Positions 45,181 through 57,208 of a stretch of DNA of 64,000 nucleotides are shown one piece after another. Both the position numbers and the translations under genes were made by a program. The stretch is from Mycolicibacterium nivoides. Its GTDB lineage: Bacteria > Actinomycetota > Actinomycetes > Mycobacteriales > Mycobacteriaceae. A model generated the notes under the pieces. It was given only the letters and a program-made list of their open reading frames with translations, was not told the origin of the DNA and did no database searches. Location: the NCBI RefSeq assembly GCF_003855255.1, contig NZ_CP034072.1, positions 4,769,208 through 4,833,207 of the forward strand, given 5' to 3'. Every line of letters begins with the position of its first letter. Within the stretch, counting starts at the first letter, position 1.

Positions 45181-46193
45181 CGCCGCAGTAACCGCGAAAG
45201 CCCGAGAGCACCAATGGCTCCCATGGCGGCCGCGGCCAAAGCGCCGGACACCCCGATCCCCTCGTGGACCTGCACCCTGGTGACGATCTGCGCGGGGTTC
45301 GGTGGTGGCACGGGCGCCTCGGCCAGGCTCTCCGTGGACGTCGCCGCCCAGGCAGTCGCGAACAAGATCAGCCGCGCGGTGACGTAGGCGAACACCATCA
45401 GGCCCAGCACCGGGCCGAATGTCGCGCCCGCGGGCCCGCCCAGCACGGACTGCAGGTAGATCGACGCTACCTGCTTGAAGATCTCGAAGCCCACGGCGGC
45501 CAGGAGGCCGGCCCGGATCGACCGGCGGAAGGGCACCGGCTCGCGCGGCAATCGGGAGATGATCCAGCTGAACAGGAGCCACGAGATCGAGACCGAGACG
45601 ACGATCGATATGACACGCAACCCGCCACCGAGCAGGGCGCCGTCGTGAACACCGAGCCAGCGCAACACCTTCCGCATCAACGCTGGGTCGCCGAGCACGG
45701 TCAGCCCGATGGTGATCACCATCGCCAGAAACGCCGACACCAGGGCCAGCAGGTCGGAGAGCTTGTTGCCGACAAAGTTGGACTCGGCGCGTTGCTCCCA
45801 CATCTGGCTCAGCGCCTCGCGCAGGTTCGCCATCCAGCCCAGGCCGGCCCACGCCGCGGTCGCGAGACCGATCACGCCGACCGTGCCGCGCGAGGCAATG
45901 GCCGAGTCCATCAGGGTCACCAGTTGCTGGCCGAGATCACCCGACACCGCTTGCCGAATCCGCTGCTCGATCTCTTCGAGCAGATCGGGCCGCCGCGACA
46001 GCAGGAAACCGCCGGCAGCGAAGCCGACCATCAGCAGCGGGAACAGCGCGAAGATGGTGAAATACGTGATCCCAGCGGCATAGAAGTTGCCGTTGCAGTC
46101 GTTGTAGCGCTCCTGCGCCCGCATCACATGGTCGAACCAGGGAAAGCGCGCGCGCACACGGTCGAGCAGTCCCGGCTTCTCGGGCTCGTCCAC
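45177..46193 (-). CDS. YihY/BrkB-family inner membrane protein
   Basis: 338 residues, ortholog in place of Rv3335c. Six membrane helices with the family motifs GNFYAAGITYFTIFALFPLL, WAGLGWMANLREALSQMW and GGPAGATFGPVLGLMVF. GTG 46193 is preferred to TTG 46199 because AGGGAGGGG then has seven-base spacing. Formerly misnamed ribonuclease BN; the true function is unknown, possibly transport or envelope integrity. The gene follows trpS with about 20 bases between. Confidence 0.85.
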   Translation of the reverse strand: MDEPEKPGLLDRVRARFPWFDHVMRAQERYNDCNGNFYAAGITYFTIFALFPLLMVGFAAGGFLLSRRPDLLEEIEQRIRQAVSGDLGQQLVTLMDSAIASRGTVGVIGLATAAWAGLGWMANLREALSQMWEQRAESNFVGNKLSDLLALVSAFLAMVITIGLTVLGDPALMRKVLRWLGVHDGALLGGGLRVISIVVSVSISWLLFSWIISRLPREPVPFRRSIRAGLLAAVGFEIFKQVASIYLQSVLGGPAGATFGPVLGLMVFAYVTARLILFATAWAATSTESLAEAPVPPPNPAQIVTRVQVHEGIGVSGALAAAAMGAIGALGLSRLLRR

Positions 46194-46213
46194 CGCCAAC
46201 CCCTCCCTGGCGC

Positions 46214-47254
<1,041 letters not shown>

Positions 47255-47677
47255 TCATCCGGATTCTTCGCGGGTCAGCTGCTGCAGCACCCGCAGGAAC
47301 ACTTTCCGGTCGTCCGCAGTCAGCTCACCCAGCCAACGCTCCTCCCCGCGCTGGATGTCGCGCTGGACCGCGTCCTTGACCGCACGCCCCGCATCGGTGA
47401 TGGCCAGCAGCCTCGCACGGCGGTCGTCGGGGTCGGCCTCGCGCTCGATGAAGCCCTGCTGTTGCAGGTCATCGAGGGTGCGGATGATGCGGGTCTTGTC
47501 GGCGCCGATCGCGTCGGCCAGGGCCGCCTGCGTCCGCACCGAGGAGCGGTCCAACGTGAGCAGGACGACGTAGCCCCACATCGACAGGCCATGGGCGTCG
47601 AGGACCGGCTGTTCGGCGGCGATCATCTCGCGCAACAACGGGGCGAGCATGGCCGCCAGGTCGGGGCGCTTCGACAT
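47255..47677 (-). CDS. MarR-family transcriptional regulator
   Basis: 140 residues. LSMWGYVVLLTLDRSSVRTQ, then ALADAIGADKTRIIRTLDDL and the wing GFIEREADPDDRRARLLAIT. Start 47677 lies six bases after a TACGCT hexamer on the same strand, so the message is probably leaderless. Divergent from the mycothiol-type protein at 47729. The shared 50-base region holds a CGCTTA-TCG-TAAGCG dyad and a second TAAGCG half-site. Confidence 0.86.
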   Translation of the reverse strand: MSKRPDLAAMLAPLLREMIAAEQPVLDAHGLSMWGYVVLLTLDRSSVRTQAALADAIGADKTRIIRTLDDLQQQGFIEREADPDDRRARLLAITDAGRAVKDAVQRDIQRGEERWLGELTADDRKVFLRVLQQLTREESG

Positions 47678-47712
47678 TCGATCAGCGTAAGCGTTGCCAT
47701 ATGATGTGCTCG

Positions 47713-47727
47713 CGCTTATCGTAAGCG
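47713..47727. promoter_or_regulatory. MarR operator overlapping the divergent start
   Basis: CGCTTA-TCG-TAAGCG is a perfect inverted repeat ending one base before ATG 47729. Half of it is repeated as CGTAAGCG at 47686-47693, near the marR -10. The TATCGT hexamer inside the dyad can serve as -10 for the leaderless gene at 47729. Likely target of the adjacent MarR protein. Confidence 0.55.
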
Positions 47728-47728
47728 T

Positions 47729-48346
47729 ATGCCTACTATTGAAACCGATGTACGCCCCCTGCACCGCGTCGCCGTCCTGCGCTCCGTCGATGTCGTCGAC
47801 GCTGTCCGCACATCCGACCTGGACCGCCCCACCCCCTGCGCGGGGTGGACGCTGGGCGATCTGCTGGCCCACATGACCGTGCAGCATCGCGGGTTCGCCG
47901 CCGCTGCCCGCGGACACGGTTCAGATGAAGCGCACTGGAACGTCGAGACAGTGGCCGACGCCGTGCGTGCCGACCCCGTCGGCACATACACCGCGGCCGC
48001 GCACGACGTGCTCGACGCCTTCGCCGCCGACGGGATCACCGAGGCGACGTTCGCCCTACCCGAGTTCGGACCGGATGCGACGTTCCCTGGCGCGCTGGCG
48101 ATCGGATTCCACCTCGTCGACTACGCGGTGCACGGCTGGGATGTCGCGGCCGCCCTCGGTGCGGCCTACGGATTGCCGGACGACGTCGTCGCCGCCGTCC
48201 TCCCGTTGGTGATGGCGATCCCCGACGGCGACTTCCGCGACAGTCCGGCCTCACCGTTCGACCGGGCCGTCAATGCCTCGGGGGCAACAGATTTCGACAA
48301 GGTCCTGCTACATCTGGGCCGGCGCCCGGACTGGCGTCAGCCGTAA
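47729..48346 (+). CDS. TIGR03086-type, DinB/mycothiol-dependent enzyme family protein
   Basis: 205 residues. The metal-binding histidine pattern of the DinB-like four-helix bundle is present: LGDLLAHMTVQHRGFAAAA, and GFHLVDYAVHGWDVAAALG. The N-terminal LDRPTPCAGWTLGDLLAHM is typical of mycothiol maleylpyruvate isomerase-like proteins. Such proteins conjugate mycothiol or use a divalent metal; the substrate is unknown. Divergent from a MarR regulator whose operator abuts the start codon, hinting at induction by a xenobiotic. Confidence 0.82.
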   Translation: MPTIETDVRPLHRVAVLRSVDVVDAVRTSDLDRPTPCAGWTLGDLLAHMTVQHRGFAAAARGHGSDEAHWNVETVADAVRADPVGTYTAAAHDVLDAFAADGITEATFALPEFGPDATFPGALAIGFHLVDYAVHGWDVAAALGAAYGLPDDVVAAVLPLVMAIPDGDFRDSPASPFDRAVNASGATDFDKVLLHLGRRPDWRQP

Positions 48347-49146
48347 CTGACCGTCACCGGTGAGTGATCCGACCATCGCAGTGCGTACAGCTCGGCCCGA
48401 TCCACCCATGCGGATGTGGCCCTGCCCGCCAGCGTCGGGCTGGCCAGGTGATAGTCGATGCGCCAACCGGCGTCGTTGTCGAAGGCCTTGCCGCGCCACG
48501 ACCACCAGCTGTAGGGCCCGGCCACATCGGGATGCAGTACCCGCACCACGTCCACCCAGCCCGTTCCGAGCAGCTCGGTGAGCCACGCCCGTTCGCTGGG
48601 CAGGAAGCCGGCCTTCTTGACGTTGCCCTTCCAGTTCTTGATGTCGTTCTCGGTGTGCGCGATGTTCCAGTCACCGCACAGCACCGCGTCGCGACCATGC
48701 AGCTCGGCCATCCGCGCGGCGATGGTGGCCATGAACCGTTCCTTCTCCAGCTGCCGGTCCGTCTCGGCCTCCCCGGTCGGGACGTACACGCTGGCCACCG
48801 TCACCCCCGCGGTATCCACCTCGAGGTAGCGCCCGTGGGCCTCGAACTCGTCGGAGACCAGCAGCCGCGACGCCTCGATGGGATGCCGGGACAACACCGC
48901 AACCCCGTTGCGGCCCTTGACATGCGGTTCGGCCGAGGCGACGTTCCAGCCGTCGGCCAGGGCCGGCGCCAAGGCATCGCTGAGCTGCTCGTCGTCGGCG
49001 CGGGTCTCCTGCAGACACACGACGTCGGCCTCGGTTTCCTTGAGCCAGGGCAGCAGGCCGAGATTGTCTGTGGACCGCTGCTTGACCGCGGCGCGAATGC
49101 CGTTGACGTTGATGGTGCTGACGGTCAGAGGTCCCGGAGATGCCAC
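48337..49146 (-). CDS. xthA: Exodeoxyribonuclease III
   Basis: 269 residues, AP endonuclease/exonuclease of base-excision repair. Active-site motifs: INVNGIRAA, LQETRADDEQL with the metal Glu, GDWNIAHTENDI, and SDHSPVTV at the C-terminus. The start is uncertain; GTG 49146 gives the product VASPGPLTVSTINVNG, and the frame is open to 49176. Overlaps the previous gene by ten bases, tail to tail. Confidence 0.92.
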   Translation of the reverse strand: MASPGPLTVSTINVNGIRAAVKQRSTDNLGLLPWLKETEADVVCLQETRADDEQLSDALAPALADGWNVASAEPHVKGRNGVAVLSRHPIEASRLLVSDEFEAHGRYLEVDTAGVTVASVYVPTGEAETDRQLEKERFMATIAARMAELHGRDAVLCGDWNIAHTENDIKNWKGNVKKAGFLPSERAWLTELLGTGWVDVVRVLHPDVAGPYSWWSWRGKAFDNDAGWRIDYHLASPTLAGRATSAWVDRAELYALRWSDHSPVTVSYG

Positions 49147-49227
49147 GGCCAAGACCCTACCGACCGCCGCCGACACCCACCGACACCCTCTTGCGGTACC
49201 GGCGGTATCACCTTAATGTCGGGCGGC

Positions 49228-50061
49228 ATGGCTGAACGTGCTCCCATCCACCTCGGCACCCCCGACGGCGACCCGATCCTGCTGCTGCATCCGTTCCTGT
49301 TGTCGCAGAGCGTGTGGAAGTACGTCGCACCGCAGCTCGCGCGGACCGGCCGCTACGACGTGTTCGCCCCGACCATGGCCGGCCATCACGGCGGCGCGCA
49401 CGCGCCGATGCTCCTCGACGTCGCGACGCTGGCCGACGATGTCGAACGCCGGCTCGACGAGCTCGGCTGGACCACCGCGCACATCGTCGGGAACTCGCTG
49501 GGCGGCTGGGTGGCCTTCGAACTGGAACGCCGCGGCCGGGCCCGCACACTGACCGGCATCGCCCCCGCGGGCGGCTGGTCGATGTTCACCCTCGCCAAGT
49601 ACGAGATCATCGCCAAGTTCATGGCAGCCCTGCCGGTGGTGCTGGCCACCGCGGCATTGCGTCAGAAGGTGCTGAAACTTCCGCTGTCCGAGCAGATCTC
49701 ATACCTGGCCGTCAGCGCCACACCCGAGGTGCTCAACGCCGGTGACCGCCACGACCTGATCGACGACGTCGCGCACTGCCCCGCGTATTTCAAGCTCATG
49801 GTGAAGGCACTGACCACCCCGGGGCTGATGGAGATCGGCGATTCTCACACCCCGACCCAGCTGGTGATCTGCGAGAAGGACCGCGTGCTGCCGGCACCAC
49901 GATTCACCCGGCACTTCACCAGGAGCCTGGCGCCGGACGCGGTGGTGACCACGCTCAAGGGAGTGGGACACGTCCCGATGTTCGAGGCGCCAGACACCAT
50001 CACCGGGGTGATCACCGAGTTCGTCGACCGGCACATCGGTCAAACGCGCGCAACGGGGTGA
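49228..50061 (+). CDS. Alpha/beta-fold hydrolase (Rv3337-Rv3338-like)
   Basis: 277 residues. Nucleophile elbow VGNSLGGWVAFEL, catalytic Asp region CEKDRVLPAP, and catalytic His in LKGVGHVPMFEAP. The frame is open far upstream (48364), but the true N-terminus is set by homology (MAERAPIHLG) and a TAATGT hexamer eight bases before it; ATG 49216 is an alternative. M. tuberculosis has two shorter ORFs at this place; here one intact gene covers both. Substrate unknown. Confidence 0.85.
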   Translation: MAERAPIHLGTPDGDPILLLHPFLLSQSVWKYVAPQLARTGRYDVFAPTMAGHHGGAHAPMLLDVATLADDVERRLDELGWTTAHIVGNSLGGWVAFELERRGRARTLTGIAPAGGWSMFTLAKYEIIAKFMAALPVVLATAALRQKVLKLPLSEQISYLAVSATPEVLNAGDRHDLIDDVAHCPAYFKLMVKALTTPGLMEIGDSHTPTQLVICEKDRVLPAPRFTRHFTRSLAPDAVVTTLKGVGHVPMFEAPDTITGVITEFVDRHIGQTRATG

Positions 50062-50083
50062 TCGACCATGCGCGCGGGACATC

Positions 50084-50182
50084 CAGTCTGCGCACAGATC
50101 GAGAATTCGGGCGTTTTGAGGATCTGAGCGCAGGCTCGGGGATCTGAGCGCAGGCTCGGCGCGGACGATTGCCGCGCCGAGC
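50084..50182. repeat. Dispersed palindromic element, copy 3, with tandem duplication and terminator hairpin
   Basis: CAGTCTGCGCACAGATC (50084-50100) is complementary to GATCTGAGCGCAGGCTC. The latter, as a 20-mer, occurs twice in tandem (50121-50140, 50141-50160; last base differs). A separate perfect hairpin, GCTCGGCGCGG with CCGCGCCGAGC around a seven-base loop, spans 50154-50182. The region sits between two convergent genes ending at 50061 and 50190 and is suited to bidirectional termination. Confidence 0.65.
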
Positions 50183-50189
50183 CCCGATC

Positions 50190-52427
<2,238 letters not shown>

Positions 52428-52551
52428 GGTTGCTCTCCCGGCGTCAGTCTGGGTTGGACGAGGATCACTCGTTGTCACCCGCGGTTTTTCGCTGCTCTGT
52501 ATCGCGGGCCAGACTACAAGGGCGCGAACGGCCGCGAAGGAGCAGCTTTCA

Positions 52552-52565
52552 TTACTGACCAGTAA
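52552..52565. promoter_or_regulatory. Palindrome upstream of icd
   Basis: TTACTG-AC-CAGTAA is an exact six-base inverted repeat 125 bases upstream of the icd start, of the size expected for a TetR-type operator. No local regulator gene is an obvious partner. The remaining sequence from 52428 to 52690 shows nothing else I can assign. Confidence 0.35.
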
Positions 52566-52702
52566 CTTTCGGTTACGGCGAGCCGTCCGGCGCCTCGGCG
52601 CGCCCACCGAACTGAACGTGTTTCAGTCCCGTCGGCGCAGAACCGGCAAACACTCCGAAGAACCGACTGGCACCGCCTCAGCGCGTTGCGATAAGCTGCA
52701 GA

Positions 52703-52822
52703 CCGGTCATGAGTGTCAGCATCAAGCCCCGGCTTGCTGGCCGGCAACCCTCCAACCGCGGTGGGGTGCCCCGGGTGATGACCAGGTTGAGCAGTCGTTC
52801 GCGGCTGTAAGGCAAGCGCGGG
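52703..52822 (+). ncRNA. SAM-IV riboswitch
   Basis: The sequence follows the mycobacterial SAM-IV aptamer nearly base for base: GGTCATGAGTG, the GCCCCGGCTTGCTGGCCGGC segment, CAACCCTCC, GGTGCCCCGGGTGATGACC closing the first helix, CAGGTTGAGC and the terminal GCAAGCGCGGGTC. TAAGCT at 52690-52695 is a fitting -10 for a start near 52702. It lies 173 bases ahead of metZ and should reduce its expression when S-adenosylmethionine is plentiful. Confidence 0.92.
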
Positions 52823-52994
52823 TCCGAAGGTACGGGCCCCCAGACAGACAGGGAAACCTGATGGAGGCCAGCCATGTGTATGTGTCAGTGAACCCAAGGT
52901 GTCAGCCCGTCGTGATCGACGACAGGCCCGGCGCCCGGTAGCCGACCGCACTAACTACCTTCTTCATCCCCTTCACGGAGGAGACACCCCAGCC

Positions 52995-54329
52995 ATGACA
53001 AACCCCGAAATCGTCGCGAACTGGTCGTTCGAGACCAAGCAGGTCCACGCGGGTCAGAGCCCCGATGCCGCCACGAAGGCCCGGGCCCTGCCGATCTACC
53101 AGACCACGTCCTACACCTTCGACAGCACCGACCACGCCGCCGCCCTGTTCGGGCTGGCCGAGCCGGGCAACATCTACACCCGCATCGGTAACCCCACCAC
53201 CGACGTCGTCGAGCAGCGCATCGCCGCACTCGAAGGCGGCGTCGCCGCGCTGCTGCTGTCCTCGGGCCAGGCCGCCGAGACCTTCGCCATCCTCAACCTG
53301 GCCGGCGCCGGCGACCACATCGTGTCCAGCCCCAGGCTCTACGGCGGCACGTACAACCTGTTCCACTACACGCTGCCCAAGCTGGGCATCGAGGTCAGCT
53401 TCGTCGAGGACCCCGACAGCCTGGACAGCTGGCGGGCCGCGGTGCGGCCGAACACCAAGGCCTTCTTCGCCGAGACCATCTCCAACCCCCAGATCGACAT
53501 TCTCGACATCCCGAACGTGTCCGCCGTGGCACACGAGAACGGTGTCCCGCTGATCGTCGACAACACCATCGCCACCCCGTACCTGATCCAGCCGATCGCG
53601 CTCGGCGCCGACATCGTCGTGCACTCGGCCACCAAGTACCTCGGTGGCCACGGTTCGGCGATCGCCGGCGTGATCGTCGACAGCGGCAACTTCGACTGGA
53701 CATCGAGTGGACGCTTCCCTGGGTTTACGACACCGGACCCCAGCTACCACGGCGTGGTGTTCTCCGAGCTCGGTCCGCCCGCCTACGCGCTCAAGGCCCG
53801 GGTGCAGCTGCTGCGCGACCTGGGCAGCGCGATCGCCCCCTTCAACGCCTTTTTGATCGCCCAGGGATTGGAAACGCTGTCACTGCGTGTTGAACGCCAT
53901 GTGGCCAACGCGCAGAAGGTCGCCGAGTTCCTGGCCGGGCACTCCGGCGTCACCTCGGTGAACTACGCCGGACTCCCCACCTCGCCCTGGTACGAGCTGG
54001 GCCGGACCATCGCCCCCAAGGGCACCGGCGCCGTGCTCGCCTTCGAGCTGGAGGGCGGGATCGAGGCCGGCAAGGCGTTCGTCAACGCCCTGACCCTGCA
54101 CAGCCACGTCGCCAACATCGGCGACGTGCGGTCCCTGGTGATCCACCCCGCCTCGACCACCCACGCCCAGCTCTCTCCCGAAGAGCAGCTGTCGACCGGC
54201 GTCACCCCCGGCCTGGTGCGGCTGGCCGTCGGCATCGAGGGAATCGACGACATCCTGGCCGACCTGGAACAGGGATTCGCCGCCGCCCGTCCGTTCAGCG
54301 GCGTCCCGCAGACTGCGGCGACGGTGTAG
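52995..54329 (+). CDS. metZ: O-acetylhomoserine sulfhydrylase (MetZ/MetY type)
   Basis: 444 residues, Cys/Met-metabolism PLP fold. Start [23 protein letters not shown]-lysine Lys214 in [30 protein letters not shown] near residue 75. Ortholog of Rv3340. Makes homocysteine from O-acetylhomoserine and sulfide; the acetylhomoserine comes from MetX, encoded 20 bases downstream. ATG 52995 has GGAGGAG upstream. Controlled by the SAM-IV riboswitch. Confidence 0.93.
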   Translation: MTNPEIVANWSFETKQVHAGQSPDAATKARALPIYQTTSYTFDSTDHAAALFGLAEPGNIYTRIGNPTTDVVEQRIAALEGGVAALLLSSGQAAETFAILNLAGAGDHIVSSPRLYGGTYNLFHYTLPKLGIEVSFVEDPDSLDSWRAAVRPNTKAFFAETISNPQIDILDIPNVSAVAHENGVPLIVDNTIATPYLIQPIALGADIVVHSATKYLGGHGSAIAGVIVDSGNFDWTSSGRFPGFTTPDPSYHGVVFSELGPPAYALKARVQLLRDLGSAIAPFNAFLIAQGLETLSLRVERHVANAQKVAEFLAGHSGVTSVNYAGLPTSPWYELGRTIAPKGTGAVLAFELEGGIEAGKAFVNALTLHSHVANIGDVRSLVIHPASTTHAQLSPEEQLSTGVTPGLVRLAVGIEGIDDILADLEQGFAAARPFSGVPQTAATV

Positions 54330-54349
54330 GACGGCGAGAGAAGACCGGC

Positions 54350-55480
54350 ATGACGATCACCGAAGAACCAGCCGTGTCCACCCTCCCTCTGCCTGCCGAA
54401 GGCGAGATCAGCGTGGTGCACATCGGTGCCCTGACGCTAGAGAACGGCACCGTCCTGCCCGACGTGTCGATCGCCGTGCAGCGCTGGGGTGAACTGTCAC
54501 CCACACGCGACAACGTGGTGGTGGTGCTACACGCACTGACCGGCGACTCCCACGTCACGGGACCGGCCGGCGACGGACATCCGACCGCAGGTTGGTGGGA
54601 CGGGGTGGCCGGACCGGGCGCCCCGATCGACACCGACCAGTGGTGCGCGATATCGACCAATGTGCTCGGCGGGTGCCGCGGGTCCACCGGGCCCGGCTCA
54701 CTCGCCCCCGACGGAAAGCCCTGGGGCTCAAGGTTTCCCCAGATCACGATCCGCGACCAGGTCGAGGCCGACCGGGCCGCACTGGCAGCCTTCGGCATCA
54801 CCGAGGTGGCTGCAGTGGTCGGCGGGTCGATGGGTGGAGCCCGCGCGCTGGAGTGGCTCGTCGGGCACCCCGACGAAGTCCGGGCCGGACTCGTCCTGGC
54901 TGTCGGTGCCCGCGCCACCGCCGATCAGATCGGCACCCAGAGCACCCAGGTGGCCGCGATCAAGGCCGATCCGGATTGGCAGGGCGGCGACTACTACGGC
55001 ACCGACCGGGCCCCGCTGGCCGGCATGGAGATCGCCCGGCGCTTCGCGCACCTGACCTATCGCGGCGAGGAAGAGCTCGACGAGCGGTTCGGCAACGACG
55101 CCCAGGGCGACGAGGATCCGACCACCGGCGGGCGTTACGGAGTGCAGAGCTACCTGGAATACCAGGGCGGCAAACTGGCCCGTCGATTCGACCCGGGTAC
55201 CTATGTGGCCCTCTCGGACGCGTTGTCCACCCACGATGTGGGCCGTGGCCGCGGCGGAGTCGCCAGTGCGCTGCGCGGTTGTCCCGTGCCCGTCATCGTC
55301 GGCGGGATCACGTCCGACCGGCTCTACCCCATCCGGCTACAGCAGGAACTGGCCGAGTTGCTGCCCGGCTGCAACGGCCTGGACGTCGTCGACTCGGCGT
55401 ATGGCCACGACGGCTTCCTGGTCGAGACGGAAGTGGTGGGCAAGTTGATCCGCCGCACGCTGGAGCTGGCACAGCGGTGA
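54350..55480 (+). CDS. metX: Homoserine O-acetyltransferase
   Basis: 376 residues, alpha/beta-hydrolase fold. Nucleophile Ser160 in [13 protein letters not shown]; catalytic Asp and His near the C-terminus ([18 protein letters not shown]). Acetylates homoserine with acetyl-CoA for methionine synthesis. Ortholog of Rv3341 (metA). Co-transcribed with metZ; its stop overlaps the next gene (GTGA). Confidence 0.95.
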   Translation: MTITEEPAVSTLPLPAEGEISVVHIGALTLENGTVLPDVSIAVQRWGELSPTRDNVVVVLHALTGDSHVTGPAGDGHPTAGWWDGVAGPGAPIDTDQWCAISTNVLGGCRGSTGPGSLAPDGKPWGSRFPQITIRDQVEADRAALAAFGITEVAAVVGGSMGGARALEWLVGHPDEVRAGLVLAVGARATADQIGTQSTQVAAIKADPDWQGGDYYGTDRAPLAGMEIARRFAHLTYRGEEELDERFGNDAQGDEDPTTGGRYGVQSYLEYQGGKLARRFDPGTYVALSDALSTHDVGRGRGGVASALRGCPVPVIVGGITSDRLYPIRLQQELAELLPGCNGLDVVDSAYGHDGFLVETEVVGKLIRRTLELAQR

Positions 55481-56205
55481 GCTCGCCCAAGCAGCGTTCC
55501 CTGTCCTTCGGCTCAGAAGCCGCGGCATACGAACGCGGCCGGCCGTCGTATCCGCCGGAGACGATCGACTGGCTGCTCCCCGAGGGCGCCCAAGATGTGC
55601 TGGACCTTGGCGCAGGCACCGGCAAGCTGACCACCCGGCTCGTCGAGCGGGGGCTCGACGTGATCGCCGTCGATCCCATCCCGGAAATGCTTGAGCTGCT
55701 GTCGAACTCACTGCCGGACACCCCGGCACTGCTGGGCACGGCCGAGGAGATCCCGCTGGCCGACAACAGCGTCGACGCGGTGCTGGTGGCCCAGGCCTGG
55801 CACTGGTTCGACCCCGAGCGGGCCGTCAAGGAGGTCAGCCGGGTGCTGCGCCCCGGCGGCCGGCTGGGCCTGGTGTGGAACACGCGCGACGAAAGGCTGG
55901 GCTGGGTCAAGGATCTGGGCCGGATCATCGGCCCCGAACATGATCCGTTCAACAACGAGGTGACGTTGGCCGAGCCGTTCGGAGAGATCGAACGGCATCA
56001 GGTGGAGTGGACGAGTTACCTGACACCCCAGGCCCTCATCGATCTGGTGGCCTCTCGCAGCTACTGCATCACCTCACCGGAGAAGGTGCGCACCCGGACG
56101 CTGGAGCAGGTCCGCGAACTGCTGGCCACGCACCCGGCGCTGGCCAACTCGTCGGGGCTGGCGTTGCCCTACGTCACGGTGGGCATCCGGGCGACTCTGG
56201 CCTAG
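55477..56205 (+). CDS. Class I SAM-dependent methyltransferase
   Basis: 242 residues, ortholog of Rv3342. SAM-binding motif I is [12 protein letters not shown], motif [39 protein letters not shown] completes the Ubie-like core. GTG start overlaps metX by four bases, so it is part of the SAM-riboswitch operon. The methyl acceptor is unknown. Overlaps the opposite HxlR gene by four bases. Confidence 0.88.
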   Translation: MSSPKQRSLSFGSEAAAYERGRPSYPPETIDWLLPEGAQDVLDLGAGTGKLTTRLVERGLDVIAVDPIPEMLELLSNSLPDTPALLGTAEEIPLADNSVDAVLVAQAWHWFDPERAVKEVSRVLRPGGRLGLVWNTRDERLGWVKDLGRIIGPEHDPFNNEVTLAEPFGEIERHQVEWTSYLTPQALIDLVASRSYCITSPEKVRTRTLEQVRELLATHPALANSSGLALPYVTVGIRATLA

Positions 56206-56708
56206 GCCGTTGAGCGGCCGAGGATGAACTCGCCGATGACGGCGGTGCCGGGGCCCGGCCGGGCGCCGGGGCCTGGGGCGGCCGTTGCCGTCGCCGCGTC
56301 GAGTTCGCCTCCGCACTGTGCGCACACGGTCTTGGCCGTAGTGACGCGACCGCATTCGCTGTGGACGATCAGCGCCGGCGGTCCGTCCGCGTCGGCCAGC
56401 CACTTGTCTCCCCAGGCGAGCAGTGTCGCGATCACCGGGTACAGATCGCGCCCTTTGTCGGTGAGCAGGTACTCATAGCGCGGCGGCGCACTCTGGTACC
56501 GGCGGCGTTCCACCACCCCGTGGCGTTCGAGTTCGTCCAGGCGCGCGGCCAGGATGTTCGACGCGATACCGAGATCGCGCCGGATGTCCTCGAACCGCGT
56601 CATCCCCGCGAACAGGTCGCGCAAGACCAGCGGCGTCCACCGCTGCCCCACCACCTCGACAGCACGTGCGATCGAGCACGAGATGTCGCTGAAGGACTGT
56701 TTCGGCAC
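56202..56708 (-). CDS. HxlR-family transcriptional regulator with zinc-ribbon tail
   Basis: 168 residues. SIARAVEVVGQRWTPLVLRD, then DIRRDLGIASNILAARLDEL and the wing GVVERRRYQSAPPRYEYLLT identify an HxlR winged helix. Residues 115-140 add HSECGRVTTAKTVCAQCGGE, a likely zinc ribbon seen in a subset of the family. Divergent from the SnoaL-like gene at 56789, with two ATTGC...GCAAT dyads between. Confidence 0.86.
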   Translation of the reverse strand: MPKQSFSDISCSIARAVEVVGQRWTPLVLRDLFAGMTRFEDIRRDLGIASNILAARLDELERHGVVERRRYQSAPPRYEYLLTDKGRDLYPVIATLLAWGDKWLADADGPPALIVHSECGRVTTAKTVCAQCGGELDAATATAAPGPGARPGPGTAVIGEFILGRSTA

Positions 56709-56723
56709 CCCTCAACCGTAGTC

Positions 56724-56770
56724 CATTGCAATTCGCAATGAACTGCGGTTGAGTAGGTTGCAAATCGCAA
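56724..56770. promoter_or_regulatory. Pair of HxlR-type operators
   Basis: CATTGC-AATTC-GCAATG (56724-56740) and TTGC-AAATC-GCAA (56758-56770) are exact inverted repeats with the same five-base spacer. Their centres are 32 bases apart, about three helical turns. They fill the divergent promoter between the HxlR gene and the SnoaL-like gene. Confidence 0.6.
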
Positions 56771-56788
56771 TCCAGGTGAGGACAGGGC

Positions 56789-57208
56789 ATGACAACGACT
56801 ACCGATTCGGTCGCCGCGTTCTGCGACGCCACCCGCACCAACGACCTCGACGCGCTCGTCGCGACCCTCGCGCCCGATGCGGAGCTGGTCTCACCGCTCT
56901 CCGGCCGAATGGTGTTCCGGGGTCACCACGATCTTCGGCAGCTGCTCGCCGCGGTGTACGGCGACCTGCGAGACCTCACCTGGGACGAAGTGATCGGCGA
57001 CGGTCCGACCCGCGTCGCGATCAGCGAGGGCCGGGTCGCGGGCGTCACCATCACCGATGCGCTGGTGTTCGAACTCGATGGAAGCGGGCGGATCCGACGC
57101 CTGCGTCCGCACCTGCGGCCGTGGCTTGCGACCACGGTGTTCGCCATGCGGCTCGGACCGAAACTCGTCCGCCATCCCGGCGTCCTGCGCCGCGCCCTCA
57201 GGCGCTGA
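56789..57208 (+). CDS. SnoaL-like (NTF2 fold) protein
   Basis: 139 residues. VAAFCDATRTNDLDALVATL, then LAPDAELVSPL, FRGHHDLRQLLAAVY and ALVFELDGSGRIRRLRPHLR fit the NTF2-like cone fold used by many small isomerases and hydrolases. No catalytic residues can be assigned. Probably controlled by the HxlR regulator. The end overlaps the monooxygenase gene on the other strand by 11 bases. Confidence 0.75.
   Translation: MTTTTDSVAAFCDATRTNDLDALVATLAPDAELVSPLSGRMVFRGHHDLRQLLAAVYGDLRDLTWDEVIGDGPTRVAISEGRVAGVTITDALVFELDGSGRIRRLRPHLRPWLATTVFAMRLGPKLVRHPGVLRRALRR

Noticed and set aside
48364..49227. N-terminal extension of the hydrolase frame across xthA
   Set aside because: The extension is antisense to xthA; the hydrolase fold begins only at about 49228.
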